64,000 bases of DNA from contig NZ_CP023865.1 in the NCBI RefSeq assembly GCF_003711105.1, forward strand, positions 1,400,001 through 1,464,000, in the 5' to 3' direction. The position numbers were made by a program, and so were the translations under genes. Source of the stretch: Actinoplanes teichomyceticus ATCC 31121. Lineage in GTDB: Bacteria > Actinomycetota > Actinomycetes > Mycobacteriales > Micromonosporaceae. Below the pieces are notes generated by a model. The model made no database searches and had not been told where the DNA came from. It saw only the letters and a list, made by a program, of their open reading frames with translations. Shown in pieces: positions 60,096 through 64,000 of this stretch (position 1 is its first letter; every line of letters starts with the position of its first letter).

Positions 60096-60253
60096 CAGCC
60101 TCGCCTCCCGGCCGGGTCGGGCACGTCCTGGGCAACGATCCGGCGCACCGCGGCGTTCCGCTCGGCGGCCTGGGCGCGTTCAGCGTCCCGCCAGGCGCGG
60201 GCGGCGGCGGCCCGGCGGCGGTAGAGCAGGTGGCGCGCGATCTCTGTGAGCAT
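60095..60253 (-). CDS. Short Arg-rich helical protein
   Basis: A 52-residue protein (LTEIARHLLYRRRAAAARAW, then QAAERNAAVRRIVAQDVPD). GGGGAGG precedes the ATG. Its stop and the next start share bases (TGATG). First gene of the leftward three-gene unit. Confidence 0.6.
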   Translation of the reverse strand: MLTEIARHLLYRRRAAAARAWRDAERAQAAERNAAVRRIVAQDVPDPAGRRG

Positions 60254-60587
60254 CCGTCCTCCCCAGGTAGCGGGGTGGCGGCCGGGTGTGGAAAAACGGG
60301 ATCCCGGCCGCCACGCTGGAGGGGCGGCGACGAGACCGGTGCATTTCCCACGATCTCGATGGATGGCCGCGCCGCCGCCCAGGGACGGCGACGGGCTCAA
60401 CCGCTCACGACGCTGGACGTGCCCGCCGCCGCCGATCCGATCGTGCTGCCCGTGTCGGCGCTTGTGAGTCATGCCGCTGTTGACACCAGGTGACAACTCC
60501 GGTCGTCCGGTTGAGCGACGAGGGGCAGCGCAGGAAGGCTGAGCAGCCCTACGGTGGGGAGAGCAGCGCTTCGGGGGGTGTCGACGG
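60254..60587. other. Divergent promoter region of the XRE regulator
   Basis: The spacer separates a leftward operon from a rightward XRE-family gene. TGTTGACA occurs at 60479 and again at 60589 and 60599. No other feature is recognised. Confidence 0.6.
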
Positions 60588-60606
60588 GTGTTGACAGGTG
60601 TTGACA
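60577..60606. promoter_or_regulatory. Three 10-bp tandem repeats over the regulator start
   Basis: GGTGTCGACG, GGTGTTGACA and GGTGTTGACA follow each other from 60577. The spacing is one helical turn. The GTG start codon (60588) is inside the second unit, suggesting autoregulation. Confidence 0.65.
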
Positions 60607-61802
60607 ACGAGAGCGGGTCGCCCGGCGCGACGCTGCGACGCTTGAGGGAAGCGGCCGGGTACTCGCTCGCCGGGCTCGCCAAGCGGGCCGGCATGGATCG
60701 CACTCTGATTAGCAAGCTGGAGACCGGTGATCGGATCCTGCGGCCGCACCACGCCGAGGCTCTCGACAAGGCGCTGGGTGCCGACGGGGCCCTCCAGACG
60801 CTCGTCGAGGGGGAAGGAGGAGGCGCGATGCAGCGACGTGCGATGCTGTGGATGATCAGCGCTGCCGCCAGCGTCACCGCGACGACTGGCCGGGTCACCC
60901 TGGACGAGCTGCTCCGGTTCGGGCTGCTTGATGCGATCGAGCAGCCGGAGGACTGGGACGCCACGATCGCTGAGATGCAGCGCCGCCTGGTGCTCGCGCC
61001 GGACGCCGAGTTCGGGGCGAGCATCGGGGCGAAGCTGCTCATGGTCCGGCAGGCCATCGCCGACAAGGGTGGTGTGGAGGATGTGCGGGCCGCCGCCATG
61101 TTGAGCCTGCTCTATGGCCTCTGGCAGGGCAACCAGGGCCGTTTCCCGGCGGCCCTCGATTGGTATCGAACCGCTTCCGCTCTGGCCCGCAAGTCGGGCG
61201 ACCCTGCGATCGAGACCTACGTGCTTGGCCGCGCCGCGTCCCGCGGCGTGTACGAGGGCATGAGCCGTGAACAGGTCGTCGGCATCGCCGAGCGGGCCCT
61301 GGCCGTAACGAAGACGCCGACGCTCGGCCTGCTGGAGGCGCGCTCGGCGTTGGCCGGCGTGGCGGCCATGACCGGCGACGTCGATGGCGGCCGCGCCGCG
61401 GTGCGGGCGATGCGGGAGCTCGCCGACCAGCTGCCCGACGATGGTCCGACTGGGCCGGTGGCTCGGACCGCGAATTTCCACATCTTCGTGGAGTCCCGTG
61501 TCGGCGGCACGCAGAGCGCCGAACGGGCTCGGGATGAGACGGAGGCGGTGCTGGCCAAGACCCCGTTGTGGCTGGCCGAGTCCCGGATCTACTACGCGCT
61601 GTCGGTGGCGCGGGCCGGCTACGTCCGCGGCGCAGCCACCCTGGCGCTGGAAGCGATCCGTACCGTCCCCTGGAATGTCCACACCTTGGCGATGGCCGCA
61701 GCGGATGTGCTGACGGCGGTTCCGCGGGACGATCGCAGCGATGAGGTGATGGAGCTCCGTCGGTTCGCCGAGCCGGCGCCGAGACCGTGGGAGACGCTGT
61801 GA
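60588..61802 (+). CDS. XRE-family transcriptional regulator
   Basis: A 404-residue protein. The first ~70 residues are a Cro/CI helix-turn-helix (LRRLREAAGYSLAGLAKRAG, then MDRTLISKLETGDR). The remainder is helical and TPR-like (AALDWYRTASALARKSGDPAIETYVLGRAASRGVYEGMSRE, split for reference), as in many actinomycete regulators that sense peptides or partner proteins. GTG start at 60588; no good Shine-Dalgarno, but it is the only start that keeps the whole HTH. Confidence 0.85.
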   Translation: MLTGVDNESGSPGATLRRLREAAGYSLAGLAKRAGMDRTLISKLETGDRILRPHHAEALDKALGADGALQTLVEGEGGGAMQRRAMLWMISAAASVTATTGRVTLDELLRFGLLDAIEQPEDWDATIAEMQRRLVLAPDAEFGASIGAKLLMVRQAIADKGGVEDVRAAAMLSLLYGLWQGNQGRFPAALDWYRTASALARKSGDPAIETYVLGRAASRGVYEGMSREQVVGIAERALAVTKTPTLGLLEARSALAGVAAMTGDVDGGRAAVRAMRELADQLPDDGPTGPVARTANFHIFVESRVGGTQSAERARDETEAVLAKTPLWLAESRIYYALSVARAGYVRGAATLALEAIRTVPWNVHTLAMAAADVLTAVPRDDRSDEVMELRRFAEPAPRPWETL

Positions 61803-62086
61803 TCAAGCCGAAGCACCACGCCCCGCAGACCGCCGCAGAACATGAGGCCGACATCGCCCGAGTCCGCCAGCTGCAGGCGGCCGCCCACCCTGACCATCAG
61901 CCGTGGGCGGCTTGCGGAGTCACTACCGGAGGGGCGTGTCCGGTGTGCGGCGCGGTCGTCGCAGCGGTGAATGCGGAGCCGCTGGACTTCGAGCTCCGGG
62001 ACAGTGTGATGGTGCCGAGGACAGTGGTACATGTGATGTTGCCCTGCGGGCACAGCGTCATCCGCGATACCACCTCTGGCACGTAA
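61799..62086 (+). CDS. Small zinc-motif protein coupled to the XRE regulator
   Basis: A 95-residue protein with CPVCGAVV and LPCGHSVI, a plausible treble zinc site (with His in the second). The N-terminus is helical (AAEHEADIARVRQLQAAAH). Its GTG overlaps the regulator stop. It may modulate the regulator (inference from coupling). Confidence 0.6.
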   Translation: MIKPKHHAPQTAAEHEADIARVRQLQAAAHPDHQPWAACGVTTGGACPVCGAVVAAVNAEPLDFELRDSVMVPRTVVHVMLPCGHSVIRDTTSGT

Positions 62087-62461
62087 GCGCCCGAGCCGGC
62101 GGCCGGGTTCATCGACGGGTTCACTACCACTGAACCCGTCGGTGACCGGGGCGTTGAACCCGTTGACCCCGGGCCCCTGGCCGGGGGAGGGGAGGGGTTC
62201 TGGATCTTGCCGCGTGGGCACGCTGGGTCACTTCGCACGGTGCGCACCGTCCACACCAGCGCTTCGCACGGCGATCCACAGGGGCCCTATGCAGGAACCG
62301 GCCGCACCCGATCGCACGGTGTACACCGTGTGCACGGGCCGGCGCCGGTTACTCCCCGTCGCCATCGCTGGGAGTAGCCAGTACCGACGCCAGGGGCACC
62401 CACACCGCGGGTACCCCTCCAGCGCCAGCCTCCAGGCAGGGCACCGGCGTTACGCCGGTCC
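62087..62461. other. Convergent spacer with paired palindromes
   Basis: No gene is supported. GAACCCGT occurs twice near 62130-62160. Two palindromes of one family lie at 62237 and 62315 (annotated separately). A 7-bp hairpin (ACCGGCG-TTA-CGCCGGT, near 62444) probably ends the leftward gene. Confidence 0.65.
62237..62330. promoter_or_regulatory. Two ACGGTGNNCACCGT palindromes
   Basis: ACGGTGCGCACCGT (62237-62250) and ACGGTGTACACCGT (62316-62329, extended to a perfect 16-bp palindrome from 62315 to 62330) are 79 bases apart, centre to centre. They look like sites for one dimeric DNA-binding protein. Confidence 0.65.
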
Positions 62462-63010
62462 CTACCTCCGGCGCCCGTCCGCCTGGTCGGCGAGCTGCTG
62501 GAGCAGCTCGGCCAGCTGACGCATCGCGTCCGGCGTCAGCTCGACGTCCTCGGCGAGCCGGCGCACCTCGAGGATTCCGACGGTCTCCGCCACGCCCGTC
62601 TCCCGGTCGTCGCGGCGCTCCAGCCAGACACCCAGCTCCCGCCGCGTCCCGGCGTACACGTCCGCCACGGGGACCGACTGCGGGAAGCTGGAGTGGCAGC
62701 GCTGCTGCCGCCGCTCGCCGCCGTCGTAGTGCTCGGTGCACCACGCGGGGCACCCGTCGGCCGGCGCCGCGTCGCGGTAGCGCACCATCTCGTTGAACCG
62801 GAACCGCCACCCGCCGGTCCACTCGTCGTCGCGCTGCGGGGTGAACACGGTCACCTGGTCGGCGTCGGCGAAGATGACCAGACCACGGATGGTCTGCCAC
62901 CCGTCCTCGGTCATGACCTGCGTGCCGACGCGGAGGAACTGCGCCCGCGTCCAGGGCCCGGCGCCAGGGGTCTCAACCGGGCTGAGCCCCTTCTCGTCGC
63001 GGCCGGTCAC
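62462..63010 (-). CDS. DUF6907-type protein, longer form
   Basis: A 182-residue protein. The central CPAWCTEHYDG with a later HSSFPQSV is the Cys-x2-x-Cys/His pattern of DUF6907 proteins, common in actinobacterial mobile elements. An N-terminal extension (about residues 1-75) has a strand-rich part (GTQVMTEDGWQTIRGLVIF). The C-terminus has LTPDAMRQLAELLQQLADQ. The GTG overlaps the stop of the second DUF6907 gene. Function unknown. Confidence 0.65.
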   Translation of the reverse strand: MTGRDEKGLSPVETPGAGPWTRAQFLRVGTQVMTEDGWQTIRGLVIFADADQVTVFTPQRDDEWTGGWRFRFNEMVRYRDAAPADGCPAWCTEHYDGGERRQQRCHSSFPQSVPVADVYAGTRRELGVWLERRDDRETGVAETVGILEVRRLAEDVELTPDAMRQLAELLQQLADQADGRRR

Positions 63011-63339
63011 CGGTTCGCCTCCACGGCCAGGGCGCGCGCCCGCAGGATCATCGAGGCGTACTCGGCGGCCTGCTCGGGAGTCAGCACGCCCTCGACGAAC
63101 GTGCTCACGCCGACCGGGCCGGCGGTGCCGCTCACGAGGTCGTCGACGCGGGTCACCTCGACGCCGGCGGTCGTCTCGGCGCCACCGATCTCGATACCGC
63201 CGAGGATCTGGCCGCGGCCGAAGTGCACCCGCTCGCGCTGCTCGGCCTCCTGCTTGCGGGAGAACGCGGAAGCGTGGTTGGCGACGCACCACGACGGGCA
63301 GTCGAGGGTCTTCTGGGTGGGCGTTTCCGTGCTGCGCAT
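63007..63339 (-). CDS. DUF6907-type protein, short form
   Basis: A 110-residue protein with DCPSWCVANHASAF near the start (Cys, Cys, His), a strand-rich middle (VHFGRGQILGGIEIGGAET) and the C-terminal helix LTPEQAAEYASMILRARALA. It is a paralogue of its neighbour. CAGGAG precedes the ATG at 63339. An array of TGGCGCACT sites lies upstream. Confidence 0.7.
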   Translation of the reverse strand: MRSTETPTQKTLDCPSWCVANHASAFSRKQEAEQRERVHFGRGQILGGIEIGGAETTAGVEVTRVDDLVSGTAGPVGVSTFVEGVLTPEQAAEYASMILRARALAVEANR

Positions 63340-63397
63340 ATCGTCACTCCTGTCGATGCGCTGGGGCGTTGGGAAGTGAGCGCCGGAACGGCCGATG

Positions 63398-63544
63398 TGG
63401 CGCACTGAGGGCCGGGTCTGCGGTACACCCGGAGCAGTGCGTTTCTGCTGATCAGCCGCCGTCCGGAGCTGCTCTGTTGGCGCACTGGGGCGGCTGGAAC
63501 CGGCGCACCGGGAGTGCGCCAAGTCGTGCGCGTTGAGTGCGCCA
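63398..63544. repeat. TGGCGCACT site array, two direct and two inverted copies
   Basis: TGGCGCACT lies at 63398 and 63478; AGTGCGCCA lies at 63513 and 63536. They are 60-205 bases upstream of the leftward DUF6907 gene. Confidence 0.8.
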
Positions 63545-63780
63545 GAAGAAGGGGGTCGGTACTGCCGACACCCTCTTCCGGGAGTCGATCGGAGGCCGGA
63601 CCGGTGGAGGGAACCGTGGGGATATCCCTGCGGTTGCCGAGCCGGGAGCCTCCGCAGTCACCAGCACCACGGAGGCCGAGCCGGGGGCCTGTGTGGGCCT
63701 CTGGCCCACGCAGCTCGGAACGGCCTGGCCGCCGCCGGGTGCGGACACTGTCCGTACCCCCTGGGGTCCACGGGGCTCGG

Positions 63781-63807
63781 CAACCACCGTCGTTACGACG
63801 GTGGTTG
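63781..63807. terminator. 27-base palindrome, terminator or operator
   Basis: CAACCACCGTCGT-T-ACGACGGTGGTTG has 13-bp perfect arms around one base. It lies beyond the end of the partial leftward gene at 63925 and may terminate it. The motif CGTAACGACGG recurs at 63823. Confidence 0.6.
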
Positions 63808-63924
63808 GCCGGACCTGCACTGCCGTAACGACGGTGCAGGTCGGCAACCGTTGGCCGGAGCACAATGGTTCCCGCCGCTGGTCCGCCCCAGAGTGGCTGC
63901 GGGCCGCCGCCGTGGTGCGGTTGG

Positions 63925-64000
63925 TCAGCCGTCGATCAGGTCGGCCGCGTGGATCAGCTCGCGGGCGAGCGCCCGGGCCTCCCGTGGCAAGAGGTCGTAG
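63925..64000 (-). CDS. Partial CDS at the window edge, probably DUF6907-like C-terminus
   Basis: The leftward frame enters from the right edge and reads YDLLPREARALARELIHAADL to a TGA. The helix resembles the LTPEQAAEYASMILRARAL end of the short DUF6907 protein. Only ~24 residues are visible. Confidence 0.5.
   Translation of the reverse strand, partial: YDLLPREARALARELIHAADLIDG

Larger units (their letters stand above)
63340..63924. other. Regulatory spacer with site array and palindromes
   Basis: No gene is supported in ~585 bases. TGGCGCACT and its complement occur four times (63398-63544), and a 27-base perfect palindrome lies at 63781-63807, with a related imperfect one at 63814-63840. 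Confidence 0.65.
44644..64000. mobile_element. Integrated element at the CAT tRNA, right end not in the window
   Basis: An integrase reads toward the tRNA and is followed by an HTH gene, an excisionase-like gene, a primase, many small coupled unknown genes, a tape-measure protein and DUF6907 genes. No duplicate of the tRNA 3' end was found further right, so the element is longer than the ~19.4 kb seen. No plasmid-transfer (FtsK/TraB-like) gene, terminase, portal or capsid gene was recognised in the visible part. Confidence 0.8.

Noticed and set aside
44644..64000. Actinomycete conjugative element (AICE) of the pSAM2 type
   Set aside because: An integrase, excisionase-like protein and replication gene fit, but no TraB/FtsK-like DNA translocase is visible, and a tape-measure gene is present. 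The class is therefore left open.

Overview
The window is GC-rich (roughly 70%+) DNA with many GTG starts, 4-bp stop/start overlaps and the gene set of a filamentous actinobacterium. The order era-recO-uppS, then smtB/zur-glyS, then dgt-dnaG resembles the conserved actinobacterial block known from Mycobacterium. The protein style (DUF6328, DUF6703 and DUF6907 families, a WS/DGAT acyltransferase, YkoEDC) suggests Micromonosporaceae, perhaps Actinoplanes. That placement is an inference from gene content, not a database result.

Bases 1-44569 are chromosomal. They run from a cytidine-deaminase-like fragment and era with a long basic N-terminal extension, through an acyltransferase, a DUF4097 lipoprotein, recO-uppS, a HAD phosphatase with a thiamine-binding-like protein, an aldo/keto reductase and a wax-ester-synthase-like acyltransferase, to an MTHFR-like protein and a PH-domain protein. 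A decayed VapBC locus follows (antitoxin intact, toxin broken). Next come a secreted PHP phosphoesterase and a complete TPP-riboswitch-controlled YkoEDC thiamine-precursor ECF transporter. The zinc operon znuA-znuC-znuB-smtB-like-zur sits under a Zur-box-like palindrome. It is followed by glyS, dus, and a leftward cluster made of two DUF4388/Roadblock modules plus one extra Roadblock protein. Then come dgt-dnaG, an ABC-2 exporter, a YihY-type membrane protein, an EboE-like TIM barrel, a YtxH protein, tRNA-Asn, an amine-oxidase-like flavoprotein and a 57-residue acidic peptide.

At 44570 lies a tRNA with anticodon CAT, most likely tRNA-Met. A tyrosine integrase begins immediately beyond its 3' end and an integrated element then fills the rest of the window; no right end is visible. 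The element has a divergent control region (HTH protein, excisionase-like protein) bounded by a 15-bp inverted repeat. It has a DUF3987/CHC2-Toprim primase whose 3' end carries a dense array of GCTGACA/TGTCAGC heptamers, followed at once by a second array of CCGCGTCC repeats: a candidate replication origin. A long string of small translationally coupled unknown genes leads to a 1405-residue phage tail tape-measure protein, yet no terminase, portal or capsid gene is recognisable around it. Beyond a strong terminator come repeat-rich spacers, an XRE-type regulator whose start codon lies in a 10-bp tandem repeat, paired palindromes and a set of DUF6907 genes running to the window edge.

The most interesting items are the repeat-dense candidate origin in and after the primase gene, the orphan tape-measure gene in a tRNA-integrated element, and the duplicated DUF4388/Roadblock cluster.
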